From Camellia lanceoleosa (lineage: Eukaryota > Streptophyta > Magnoliopsida > Ericales > Theaceae), in NCBI GenBank assembly GCA_025200525.1, contig CM045761.1, positions 203,414,321 to 203,478,320 on the forward strand: a stretch of 64,000 bases of DNA. Reading direction: 5' to 3'. Below are positions 46,380 to 58,400 of this stretch, in pieces (the stretch's first letter is position 1; each line of letters begins with the position of its first letter). Both the position numbers and the translations under genes were made by a program. The notes beneath the pieces were generated by a model. It saw only the letters and a program-made list of their open reading frames with translations, searched no databases and had not been told where the DNA came from.

Positions 46380-46630
46380 TGCAAGATGAAGCACGCGAGG
46401 TAGTACACCTCACGTGGATCAAAATGAAATGTAAAATGAAACACGTGAAGTAGTACACCTCACGTGGATCAAAATGAGATGCAAAATGAAACACGTGAAG
46501 TAGTACACCTCACGTGGAGCAAAATGAAATGCAAAATGAAACACGTGAAGTAGTGCACCTCACGTGGATCAAAATGAAATGCAAAATGAAACACGTGAAG
46601 TAGTACACCTCACGTGAATCAAAATGAGAT
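46380..46630. repeat. Tandem repeat, about five copies of a 50-bp unit with two G-boxes
   Basis: The unit reads AAAATGAAATGCAAAATGAA then ACACGTGAAGTAGTACACCT then CACGTGGATC; each copy has two CACGTG cores facing each other. The sequence is very regular, with a few substitutions. Confidence 0.93.
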
Positions 46631-46984
46631 GCAAGATGAGAGAGTATGACATGCATGCCACACGACAGTGCAAAACGGTGCAAGTCACAAGGGACGTGCA
46701 AGATGGCGCGACGCGATGCGCCGGACAATGTGATGGATGCGCGTGACGCACACGGGGCAACTTTTGAATCTCTGTAAACGACAAAAGGATACAAAAGGAT
46801 ACAATCTTCGCTTGAATTTGAGCGTCACGCACAGTAGAGACGGTCCAAGTCAAAAGCGGAGGCGGTTGAGCATCGGGGATCCATTGTATTGTACTTTCTT
46901 GAGCTATGAAGATCCAAAACTCCTCAACTTTCCTAAACAGGGCCTTGGGAACACCACCGGCTGGGTGGGGTGGTCACCGGCTGC

Positions 46985-47462
46985 CACCGGCTGCATAAAC
47001 TCATCTATCGGCACAAAATAGTGCCGACCAAGCACAAAGGTGCCGACCGTGTAAAATGCCGATCGGGGCGCTTTGCCATTTCACTACGGGCCTTTTAAAA
47101 TAGGGCTTGAAACCCTATTTTCTTCACTTTGCCTCCGCCGAAAATCTTCCTCTCTCTCTCTAGAGTGTTTTTCCTTTGATTTTTTGCCGATTTCTTCGCG
47201 TTTTACATCCGTTTTCTCGTCGGATTCGCGATATTCTTCGCGTTTCGGACATTTTCAACCGATTGAAATCTCATTTCGGTGTTCCTTTTGCTATTTTCGC
47301 CTTTTCGGGACTTGTTCTCCTCGATTTTCTCTACATTTCCGTGTATTCTCATCTTCCGACCTTCCCGGCCATTTCCGGCCCTCTCGGGGTTGACCTTCTC
47401 GGTTGACTTTTCGTATTCCGACCCGGTTTTCCTTTTCCGGCTATTTCCTCGCCACCACTACC
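46985..47462 (+). promoter_or_regulatory. Putative promoter and leader of the antisense PMD gene
   Basis: Two GTGCCGACC motifs and one TGCCGATC (47020-47062) contain or resemble the DRE/CRT core RCCGAC. A TATA-like TTTTAAAATA follows at 47085, then a pyrimidine-rich leader (47110-47165) and the ATG at 47463 in CCATGGCTG context. The same GTGCCGACC cluster is present in the U3 part of the LTRs. Function is inferred from motifs only. Confidence 0.4.
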
Positions 47463-47916
47463 ATGGCTGATGATGTTCCACGTGTCGGGACTCCCCCGGA
47501 TCATGAGATGGATCCCGGGGTCGAGCTCCTGCCACTGAGCGAGCGCCCATTCGATCTGGCGACCTATCGCCCGGCCATCCACGTGCTACCACCCGATGGA
47601 CTTCGCCATTTTCGCGGCTTCGACAGGGCTTTGGATCCGGAGCTTCTGCTGCGCGAGCCGGCCTCCCACTTGTCTTTTGGCGCCGCCGAGGTAACATTCT
47701 CGTCTTTTATTTTCTGCAATGTAGGATTTCTGCCAATCGCCAGCTAATCGAACCCATTAATCGCTTAGTTCGATGTATCGCATCGCAGTTGATTGTAGAC
47801 AAACTTACTACTGATACTTGTTTAGGATTGACGCACATGCACACACACTGCAATAGCCTGACTCACCCAAACACGGCACACACTGTATTGCCAATTTGCC
47901 GACACCCGGTGCTTAT

Positions 47917-48345
47917 TTGAATCTGAAAACCCGCACACATGCTAGATTTACACTGAATCGAACCACTCGAACACGCTGACGTATTACATGTGGTAGCTCA
48001 CTGCAGACACACTGTGGCCCGTTATCTGCTTGAATCTGAAAAATGTGCACGCATGTACCGTATCTGTATGCTGACCCTCACAAACACACTGACACATCAC
48101 AGGCCGTAGTTCACCGCAGTACACTGAAACCCGATATCTGCTTGAATCTGAAAAATGTGCACACATGCACCAAGTTTTCACTTGAGCATCTAAAATACAC
48201 TGACGCATCACGCGCTTGTAGTCCACTGTAAGCACACCGGCACTCGGTTTTTGTTTGAATTTTAAAAAAACGTGCACACATGCACCAAGTTTTCACTGGA
48301 GCATCTAAAATACACTGACGCATCACGCGCTTGTAGTTCACAGAT
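47917..48345. repeat. Four tandem copies of about 112 bp in PMD intron 1
   Basis: Copies near 47917, 48030, 48141 and 48254 share TTGAATCTGAAAA, GTGCACACATGCACCAAG and CACTGACGCATCACGCGCTTG. The last two copies are the most alike. Confidence 0.85.
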
Positions 48346-50254
48346 TTATACCGACTGCATATCTTCATATGGCTTTGCAATTTCTTGACTACAGGGAGAC
48401 TCCCATACTCTCCGCGGGTATGGGAATGTTACCGCTCGCGATTGGTACGCCGAGCTGCCCGACGCAAGTAATGATTGTGGATCGGGCCGGCTTTACCTTC
48501 TGCAGGGACTCTCCAGCTCTTCGCTTGCACCTCTTCTTGCCGCTCTGGCGAGAGGTGGTGGGATACCACCGATTCTTTTCATCTATCACGATCGGGGACA
48601 TGACGATGACCCTTCGACTTCTCGATGCTCACCGCATCGGGGGGGTGATCCGATCCTTGACACGAACATGGACGAGTGGATTGCCGCCAGTTCATTTTCG
48701 GCGAGGCGCCGCCACTTGTTCGCCCAGGTTCGGCCCGCTACTCCCCGGTTCGAGGTGCGCTGAAAAGTGACCATGCCGTGGATGCACCCGATGACCCGGA
48801 GGCCGCCGAGATATGCACGCTTTCTCATGTTTTGCTGGGACCACCTGTTTGCCGACCGGCGAACACAAGGTTCTCGCTGCCGCTTTGGTGGACGTCGAGA
48901 GGATTGTGCAGTATGACTGGGGGGCGCGGCTTTGGCCACCCTTTATGGTTATATGAGCTCAGTCTCTCGTGGCAGTGGACAGCTGCTGGGAGGCTATTGG
49001 CGAGCCTGGGGGGTATGTCTTCTTCTCTGCTTTTCTTTTCTTCAGATTTCAGACATCGCACACACCTGCTTGTTCAGATATCGCACTCCACGCACACACA
49101 TATCTTTAGCATCGATCAGACATCGCTCACATCAGACACCCTGCTCAACACAATGCACAACACACGGCTCATATTTCGCTTTATTCTCAGATCCCGCTCG
49201 ATAAATGTTCTCGACATCCGCTTTGCGAGTGGGTCTATGCCTACTTTCCTGTGCTAGAGCTGTCGAGACGGAGACCCTCTCGTCGCCCCTTCTCGCCACA
49301 TGACGGGCGATGTGTCCGGAGACCCCGACACTTTTAGCTTCTTCCGCTGCTTTTTGACATCATCACCCCACCGAGGTATGTTTTACTTACAAATCGCTTA
49401 AGCTTCACTTTCAAATGTACATTTCTATATCGAGATAATCAATCAGATTTCATTTCAGTCACCGCAGTACCGTGGGCTCCACTCCCACGGTGATACGAGA
49501 TCGGTACGCCGCCATCGAGACCTCGCCACGGATTCTCCCGAGGGTCCGGCCTGTCGCCCGGTACTGGTGACCGCTTCTTGCCGCAGACCCTGGGATTGCT
49601 GGATCAGATAGTTCCGATCTATCCTCCCGAGCATATGAGGGACACCGAGAGGTTTTCTGTGCAGCAGATGGAGGACTACACCCTTGGTCGGGCCAGAGAT
49701 GTAGATGCCTGGGGCGAGGGCGACTACTCTGAGTACGTTCGGACCTTCTTGATGCGGCCTCTGAGCGGGGGCTCCCGAGCTGATCCAGTGAGACCTGCGG
49801 CGCCAGCGGCCCGGGCAGAGACAGGAGCAGGAGCGGGGCCATCACAGAGGGCTCGAGCTCGCGGCAGGAGGGGAGTGCAGAGGACGAGGGACGGGCCGCC
49901 CGCCTACCTACTATGTTGACTTATAGGGGGCAGAGTGGGGAGACCTACCAGATCCCTTTTGCTCCTCCTCCAGCTGGTCACGAGTTGGCCGGCATTCCCG
50001 ACTTGCCTCCGGTATGTATTACTTTATTTCTGCTTTATGTATTGTCCTTTCATTTCAGTTCCTTCAGATATCCCACAGAAAACTGATGTATTTAATACTT
50101 TTGCAGGCTTCCTCCGAGTATACCCGTCGACCAGGAGTTGAATGCCTCCTCGCCGATGCGGCAATAACTCTCGACGCTTGGCCGCCTACACTGCCGCTAT
50201 GTTCTACTAACCACGCCTCGAATCATACTGCTTTGCATAATCGCTACACCGCAC

Positions 50255-50435
50255 AAAAATCGATAAACCGCCACGGCTTTCATACATTGTACTCATACAC
50301 CGCATTCTCAGATCGATAAATCGCCACGGCATTCACACACTGTACTCATACACTACATTCTGTACTGATAAACTGCTCACGGCATTCATACACTGTACTC
50401 ATACACTATATTCTACATCGATAAACCGCTCACGC
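50255..50435. repeat. Tandem repeat of about 58 bp in a late PMD intron
   Basis: Three to four copies share ATCGATAAACCGC.CACGGC, TTCATACACTGTACTCATACAC and CATTCT. They are non-coding. Confidence 0.85.
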
Positions 50436-50727
50436 TCGATGTGTTTGTTCTTTGTATTTTCACCTCCTTTCCCGATCCCTCCAAAGGTGACACTGCTCCA
50501 CCGGGCCTTCCGCCTCTACTCGGGATGGCAGATATTCCCCGCACTGCAGGGGACGTGGTCATGTGGGAGCAATTTCACGAGCTCCAGCCTGTGAGATGGG
50601 GAGTCGGAGGCGGATCGAGTCATTTATGAGGAGGCCGGATAGCTTCAAGCTCTCGGGCTCGATAAAGGATTTACTCGACGACGCTTTTGTGCTTTTGCCC
50701 AGGAAGAGGGCGAGGACAGATCCTTAG

Positions 50728-53700
50728 GCATGAGACCTATTGCTGATGATGATGATTTTGTTGCTTCTTTTCTTTATTTCTTGTACTTTTCTCTTTTTGG
50801 TAGATAGAGTACTATGTATCGCCACAAGTGTGTTTTTGCTTTTCTCAAACGTCAGATTTGAAAGAGATGATATAAAATGAACTTTTTATCTGAAAAGTGT
50901 TATATTTACATATCTCATACTTTGTACTGCATTGCGTCATTCTACACCTTAAATGTAAATGATATTGATCTGTTGTCTGCAAATTGAGCAATTGTACCAC
51001 GATAATCGGATAACCAATCAATTAATCAGCAAAACAACTCATACCAACCACTACTCAAACTGGATAGACAAATTTATACTTCATCGATTGATTCAAGATA
51101 TAACCTATAACCCAAATTCGGTTCATTCTCGCCACAAAGAACTCTGAACAAATAGCCCCAATCTGGCAAGACGGATCACAAAACTGATACGGTTGCAGTT
51201 GAAACACATTCGGATGTCCCGAATTTTGCCTTTCCTTCCCCTACTTTGCACGGATGTAGAGAATGACAAAGCATTCTGAGCACAAGCGATTACCTTTTGG
51301 AAGAAGACGGGTTTTCAACCGGGGTGTCGAGCCTACCACAGAACACGACGAGACAGACTCGAACAGAGAAACAAAAGGCGCACGACCTAACACAACAGGA
51401 CATACTCGGAAAAGACTCAAAGCCAACATTAAGACTGGCAAGTCAAAAGACACGACACACAGACGTGTTTAAAAGAAGAGACCTCAAATTTCGAGGAGCC
51501 AGTTCTTCCGGGTATACCTCCCACCCTTTCTGATTTGTAATACTCACATCGCTCGGCCCTCAGGCTCGGTTTTTCTCTAAAAAACCCTTCTCTCACTTTT
51601 CTCTCAACTTACTCCTCTCTATTCTATATTCTCTCATTTTGCATCCCTCCCCGAGGTGGATGACAGATGAATAGGAAGTTGCGGATTCACATCGAACGCT
51701 GTTAGCTCGCGGCTATTCCTTCTGGCGGATAGAGTGTCTCTCGGACAATCAGATTAACGGGGGGAAGACAGAGGACCCGACTCAATCGTGCCCCTAGTTC
51801 GTCATTTTGACCATTTTTTGTTTTCTTCCTAAAACAGTTTTGACCAAAATGAGAGTTAGATTAACACACTCATTCGATTTTTGATTTGAAAATCATGCGA
51901 GTCAGTCAGGAGCATCAAGAGTTTCTTCTTGTTGGGTCCAAACATGGTCCAATTTTGAAAGCGAAACAGTTTTCGAGAAAATAAGTCAACCTCGGTAAAA
52001 CTTTTCAAAAACCGTTTTTGTAGACAATCAATGCTCAACGAGCGTAGAACTTACCCTCGAGATGCGCAACCTCGGATTGGAGGTAATGGAAAATTGCCCC
52101 TGGCTTAAAAGGGGAGGGAAGGCAACGGAAAGTTGCCCCTGGTTTGAACGGTAGCTCAGGGCAATTTATGGCAATGGAGGGCAACGGAAAGTTGCCCCTT
52201 GCTTGGATGATGCCGCGACATGTTGTAAGCCAGTCTTTGTTGACGACGGTCGGATCCCCGGACACGGGGGAGTCGCAGACGGCTTGAACCAATATGTGGA
52301 CACAGTCACCTGGAAGGTGTTGGTGGTTTGGCTTTAAGAGGAAGTTGATCACGCGGCTCCGGGTTACTGCAATCAAGACATTGGATTCGGAGTTGGCGAA
52401 AGTGATCAAAACCATGACATGGCCTGAGATGCTATGGAAGCGTTGGGGGCTGGACTTCAAGATGAAGTTGCCTACGTATCCCAAACATGGGAATCAAGCC
52501 TTACGTAGTTCCGGTTAAGGTACTCTCGGGTATTTTAACCTTCGCTATTTTTAGGCTCTAATTTTTGCCAAGATGCCCAATGCGGGTTTTCGACCTTGCG
52601 AGCTATGTTTTTCGTTTTCATTCTTTTTCTTTTCTTTTGCATTTCTTTTGATATATATTTTTTTGCATTTTTCTTTTCTCTTTTGTATATTTTTTTTCTC
52701 TTTGCTCTAACTTTTGCCTGGGCCGCCCTTCCGGGTTTTCAGCCCAGCGAGCCTCTCAAAAGGTAAAAGTGTAGCAAGCCCATGCCAAATGGTTTTGAGA
52801 TTGAAGCCTCTCCGTATCCAGGAGAGTGGCCATCGTGCTGATTTGCAGAAAGGTCCGTCACAGTTACTTCTCGAGCTTTGCTTGGTGGTATCTGATCTCC
52901 TCGATCTAATTTTGATGCCTCTTGCTCGAGGGCTGCCCCAAAATGAGCCACACAGGCGTTTCATGGTACTGATCACTTTGAACGGATCTAGTTTGTGACG
53001 GATGAATTGAAGCTTGAGAGCGATCCCGGGCTGCACAATCTCAAGAGCGGTTCCACACAGGTCTTGGCAAGATTGCACAAAATGCTTTGTTTTTTGAAAG
53101 TTTTCAAGAAGGCGTCGAATCGCTCGTGCCGAAGACAGTGTGGAACCAATCTGGATCAAAGCTAGGGTCCTTCTCAGTACTCACGCCGACAGGCATGATT
53201 TCATTCATTAAGGGCTTAGCATGTCTCTCTTTCTCTCAAATAATCAAAGTTTTGTAAATCCCGAGAAATTCCTCCATCTTTGTTTTTACCGCAGCGTTCA
53301 AAAGGGTTTTGGAAAGCTTAGGTCATTGCAATGATTTTTTAAGGCACAAAAGAGCAGGTGGAATACACTGTCACCCCATTCGAATCCTCTGGCACAACGA
53401 GCCCAATGCCATCAATAAACATGGAAACACGGTAGCCATGGCTGTTTCATCAGATTTTCCCGTGTAAGCCGCTCCACAAAGAGGGAGACCCAAAAAGAAA
53501 GCAGTGAAATAATTACAAAACAGTGCTTGAGGTAACAACCCCGAAGTCGCCTAGTATTCTTATGCACAAGAGGGACTGACTCATTACAATTAGACAGACC
53601 CTTAAACAAAAGGACTGACTCAAAACAATGAGACAGACTCAAGACAAAACAAAAGAGTGACTCGACACCCCAGTTAGGATTTACAAAAATAGCGTCGGCA

Positions 53701-54089
53701 GGTGCTCAAAAATGCGTGCCAAACGCCATATCCAAAAATGTACCAGATATTGCCCGCAGGCAGTTGAATCCCAATTACATACTAGCAGTATCGGTGTCCT
53801 CAGATTCGTGTCCTCACAATCCAAGAACTCAGAGGACCGACGGCCGAGGTAGGCGGAGGATGACCTTGTTATCAATCAAACTCAGACCTCATGACCGGAG
53901 GCGGAAACAATTGTCAGAGCATGGCCAGACCGTTGATGGTACGACAAGATCGAAAGTGGCATCATGGCTCTTTGGAAGGTTCCTTGGTAGGGCCGCGCTC
54001 CAAAGGCGTAAGATGTCCCTTCTTGGCCAAAATGAGAAGCGCCAGACAAAGGGCATGTAGAGAGCATGAAAGGCCCTATATGCCCCTGG
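50728..54089. other. Element interior where pol is expected; no domain recognised
   Basis: I looked on the minus strand for the DTG protease, RT FVDD or YMDD, RNase H and integrase motifs and saw none. Short open frames exist, but their sequence resembles no retroelement protein I know. Small internal repeats of GGCAACGGAAAGTTGCCCC (52080-52200) and GACTGACTCA blocks (53570-53650) are present. Confidence 0.6.
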
Positions 54090-54785
54090 TCAGTATTTGG
54101 AATTCTGAACGTTCTTGCTTGACGCACTGGCGAACGGATCGGCAGGCGCGGGCTTGGATTTCTGATCTTTTCCTGGTGCAGGATTGGGAGTAAGAGGAGC
54201 TATTCTGGCATGGCGGGGCTTGTCCCGATTTTCTGACCGGCTTGGACTACCCTCGGATAGAGTGGGGAAAACATCATCCACAATTTTGGTTACAATCGCG
54301 GATACCTGTTGTTTGCTCATTCCCCCGGCTTTCAAAGCCTGGACCGCCCACGGCAGTTGTTCCACGGGGTCGACATCTACCTTCACTTTGTCTTTGCCTC
54401 TGGCTTCAGCCTGATGAGAGGTTTGGGTTGGTACTGGTACATCACTGTTGTGGGTGGAGGTCATCTCCGACTGATTGAGCTCGATCACAATCCGCCCCAG
54501 TATCGGGGGCTCCTGGGGTTCGAAATTTCCAGCATACGGTGCAACCGGTGGCGAGGTTGACATTCCGTAAGCGAGATCTGCCACGGACCTCTGGAGATCG
54601 CCTATCATCCCCATTAACTCGAATGTAGTGGGCTCGCGAGCCTGATAGAACTGAGGGGTCCAGATTGGGTGTGCAGCGGGCGACCTAGGCGGGTGCGGCA
54701 TGTCAACAGTAGCCTCATCTTGTGGGGTGGTTCCTTGACTCAGCGCGGCCGTCATGACCACAATTTCTTCTGAGTTCTGCATCAT
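54090..54785 (-). CDS. Gag-position ORF of the 18.6-kb element, 231 aa
   Basis: This is the first long ORF after the 5' LTR leader in element orientation, starting MMQNSEEIVVMTAAL and ending SSKNVQNSKY. It is rich in Pro, Thr and Ser, with a heptad-like stretch ELMGMIGDLQRSVADLAYGM that could be a short coiled coil, and a Lys-rich linker. There is no CCHC knuckle and no capsid domain that I recognise. Its position matches gag of Tat-lineage elements, whose N-terminal parts are poorly conserved. It could equally be a lineage-specific ORF. It is open with no lesion, unlike most frames around it. Confidence 0.5.
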   Translation of the reverse strand: MMQNSEEIVVMTAALSQGTTPQDEATVDMPHPPRSPAAHPIWTPQFYQAREPTTFELMGMIGDLQRSVADLAYGMSTSPPVAPYAGNFEPQEPPILGRIVIELNQSEMTSTHNSDVPVPTQTSHQAEARGKDKVKVDVDPVEQLPWAVQALKAGGMSKQQVSAIVTKIVDDVFPTLSEGSPSRSENRDKPRHARIAPLTPNPAPGKDQKSKPAPADPFASASSKNVQNSKY

Positions 54786-55461
54786 GTTCGGTCCTGCCTC
54801 AGCGAGGAGAAGACACTAGCTGTTCTGACTTAACTTTTTGAATCTCTGAACTGAAACGGAAAACAAGCAGTATTTCAGCCCCAAACAGATCAAACACGGG
54901 TGTAGTCGAACAATCAGATTTACTATCAACACTGTTCCTCAAGTCATCCCCAAGTCTCAATCGATACCGCAGATATAATCGATTCTCAAAATATCGATAT
55001 CGGTGCCCGCAGTCGATGCCTGCACTCAAACCGGTATATGCATTACCCAGAGATACATTCTAAAAGCACATAGCAAGTAAGTGAGAGCCAATACACCCCT
55101 ATGTTGGGGTAGGGTTTCTGTCCTATTTTGTCGAGCTAGGGTTTCACTATGCACGCAATGCTTCAAACAACCTATAAACGGGTAAGCAACCCGGTCCTAA
55201 TTTGGAATGGTCACTATGGATCCGAATATGCACTAGGTCGAATGGTCGAAAAGGGTGCCCCAGAAACCGGGGTTTGTGTTCCATATCGGCAGAGCTCAAG
55301 AACGGTCACCTTATGGACATGCCTTGACAAGACAAGCCTCCAAGAAACCGCCAGAATAGCAGATGGCCAACACGGTGTCCTAGCCGCACTAATGCACATG
55401 CAATGCAAAGAAACACATAAGTGTAGTCAAAACAGATATCACGAAGTTCGAGTCAAGCTCT
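54786..55461 (-). other. 5' leader of the 18.6-kb element
   Basis: This is the region between primer site and first ORF in minus orientation. It is mostly non-coding; a 131-codon plus-strand frame over it (55149-55544) runs into the LTR and is considered chance. Confidence 0.5.
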
Positions 55462-55485
55462 CTAAAATCTCAATGGAGTCGCGAA
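55462..55485 (-). other. Primer-binding-site-like sequence of the 18.6-kb element
   Basis: Minus strand TTCGCGACTCCATTGAG follows the LTR end directly. GCGACTCC resembles the Arg-tRNA-type primer site (TGGCGACTCC) reported for Ogre/Tat elements, with the first bases mutated. This is inference from memory. Confidence 0.5.
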
Positions 55486-58400
55486 TCAGAGTACGTCCGC
55501 TGGGGGCCTTGCTACAGCTCGGACTCCTTTGTGTCGCGTTCTAAATCTGAACCAAAGAGTCCAAATCCGGCAAATCGTTTGAGAAAACAGATTTTTGAAA
55601 AGTAGTGCCAAACATGGACTGCTTTGCCAGATTACAGAGTCGCCACCTAAATATTTTAAAATGGGAAATTTAGGAAACCCTGACTCGGTGCCGAAGGCCA
55701 CATGTCCTTCATCACCAAAGTGGTCTTGGCTCGGGAGCTTGGGTACGATCGGGGAAGGTCAGCTATGAGCACCCCCTTTCGCCCGGTCCGAAGACCGGCC
55801 TCTACTAACCATGATATCCGTTTTTGAAAACTTTATGCGTTCTTATTCCGGTTATTAGCCTAGAATTACTATGTTGTGCGCACAGCAAACAAGTATAGAC
55901 TAGATCGCCCAATTTGGAAAAAAGCATTGCATATCCGTCTTGTTTGGAAAACAGTTTGAAATTGTTACTCGCGAGTAGGCTAAAACACGGATTTCAATGA
56001 GTATTCCCAACTCAAGTAATCCAACCTCCACCCACAGGCATTCAAGCAGTTTATCACATAAGCACTTAGCCGCATGGCAGGCATACTGTCATGTTAACAT
56101 TCACACGCATGCGACATGCTAAAGCATAAAACTTACATCGTACTCCGTGCCAAAACAAGAAACCAGTTAGCAAAACATGCATGACCTAGTTTATGTTAAG
56201 TGACTAATGCATCGCATACGGAATGTAATCTAGACAGGCTCGGCTATCCTAAGCATGGCACATGAAATGCAACAACTATCACGTATTCAATTTGGAATTG
56301 AAAGTACGATGCAGTTTGTATGATGTACCGAGCCCGATGTATGTAAACAAATGCATGAATGCACGCATGCATTGCATAAGGTATGCTAATTTAGATGTGC
56401 CCTAATCTACCATCATAAGCAGGTAAATAAAAGGGTAGAAAGAAATGGGGGTTGGAAGACATGCACCCACTCACCCACACTTATTACAATTGCGCCCTCA
56501 CTCGGAGGGACCGAATAATAATACAGACCGAATAAATAATTAACTACCCTAGCTAATTAATTATTACAGATTGACTAAATTAATAAAACAGATTAATTAA
56601 TCTAATTAAAACAATAAAATGCCTCGGGATGAGGGCCGGATGCGCATGCATGCTTCCGGAACTCGCTTGCCATAGCACTGTTTCTCGCTTATACCGCCAT
56701 ACCTCGAAAATTGCCAAAGTCCTGTGAATGCTTCTCTGAGTCTTTGTGGAACACCATCGGCTAAAGGGAATGTCCACCGCCAAGGGAAATGACCACCGCC
56801 ACAAATTATGCTATCGGCCGGTTCTTTGCGGTCGGCACTTAATGAAGGTTTGGTCGGCCAAAAATTGTCCGCAGAACACGCAATTTGACAATGAAAGAGA
56901 GGACAAGCGAGTATGGCATGGCAATTCAAAGCATGTATGCAGCAAACACATCCCACATTATGTTGATGGTTCAATGGGGCATGTGCCTCGATCCTCGGAC
57001 CACCAATCGCGCATTTCTATGCGTGATGGCCCAAAGGACCAAAAATGCAACTTCAATGTCAAATGCATGCAATGCGAACAAGCAAATAAAGGTGCCAAAC
57101 CTCCATCATACTTCATTTCAAGAGGCTCAACATGCATGCCAATGCAACAAGGCCCTAAGCATGTTATCTACTATGCCATATGGACAATGCGAGACACTTA
57201 TATAAGCATGCAAGTAGGCATACAAGGCAAGTATGCAAACTAAGCAATGAGATGGACTTACACATGAATTGGACAGCTCTAACAAGACTCAAAACAGTGG
57301 CCAAAGTGCCTAGAAAATGAGACCAAATGCACACACACACATGCAAGTGTTAAGGCTCAAGACTTAGGCATACAAAAGCAACTCTCATGCACACTTGAAG
57401 AGGCCAAACATGGGCAACTAGTATGCACTAAAAGCTCTGAAATCCATATTGAACATGATGCCAAAACATGCAATGAAGCAAGCCAAATATACAACAAATG
57501 GCCCAAGTCTTGAAACAAGTCATGAAGGCTTAAACCAAGGCCAAGTCCACCAAGCCTCACAAGGCTAAGGGGACTCAAAACAGGTCACAAGCAGACCTAA
57601 ATAAAGCCTAAGGAGCACCTAGATGGCATCTAAGAGGCTCAAGTACAAAGGCATGCAACATGACCAAAACATGGAGCATTCAACACATGCTTTTAAAGCA
57701 TTAAAGAAGCAACTAAAGCATGCATACAAGCACACCAAAAAGTCTGAAATAACATGCTAGATGGTTCCAAACTATCAAAAATGAAGTAAGCATGGCATGT
57801 TATACACTCATACTCTCAAGGCCAACAAGCCAAATGCAAAGGAGCTATAAGATGCAAGTCATGATCGACCAAAACGACTATGGACAGAGCTAAAACATGT
57901 CAAAATAAGCATACAAGCTTCATGGATCTAGGCCTAAAACATGCTAGAAAGAAGGCATACAAACCTAGAGCAAGCTAAGGCAAAATAAGGCATTACAAAG
58001 CAACCATGCAAAACATGCAAGGAGTGCTAAAACCAACTTTAAATCATGTTATAATATTACAATATAAGCATGAAAAATAAGTCAAACATGCTCAACACAC
58101 ACTCAAACATAGACTCACTTAAGAGACCAAAACATGCCCTTTTCAAGGACATCAAGGAGAGGGGGTGGCCCTCCCCTTTTTGAGGCTTCAAGGCATGCTC
58201 TTCACCACCGAAATCCTCAAGATTGCAGTGGTGAAGAGATCCTATCACCAAAATCTCGGATTTCTCCAAAATAGCACAAAATGGGGCCTTTTCAAGGTCT
58301 AAAGGGGGTCAAACCTCCCCAAACCACAAAACACTCTAATATACAATAAAGAGGGTTCAAAATCAGAACTTTTTGTGTTATATGCTAAGCACAAAAACAG

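Larger units (their letters stand above)
47463..50727 (+). pseudogene. Plant mobile domain (PMD-C-like) gene, antisense inside the LTR element
   Basis: PMD proteins include MAIN/MAIL1, which act in silencing and genome stability; PMD-C forms are mostly transposon-borne. Exon 1, 47463-47690, is open (MADDVPRVG to LSFGAAE, then GTAACA). Exon 2 begins at 48395 after CTACAG and carries, across several frame changes, DWYAELPDA, DTTDSFHLS, IGDMTMTL, a VLLG.P stretch, QYDWG and ATLYGYMSSVSRGSGQLLGGYWRAW, the PMD order, ending near 49015. Later pieces: WVYAYFP (49230-49375), a region with YPPEHMRDTERFSVQQMEDY (49459 to about 50010), a short exon near 50107, and a final exon from about 50489 with DDAFVLLPRKRARTDP and TAG at 50727. 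At least four 1-nt frame breaks make it non-functional as read, though the GC-rich sequence might contain sequencing indels. Confidence 0.75.

Noticed and set aside
51856..53159. Minus-strand frames considered as pol remnants
   Set aside because: None carries protease, RT, RNase H or integrase motifs, and the frames are short and unrelated in composition.
54184..54560. Plus-strand frames of 76-83 codons
   Set aside because: They are shadows of the gag-position ORF on the minus strand.
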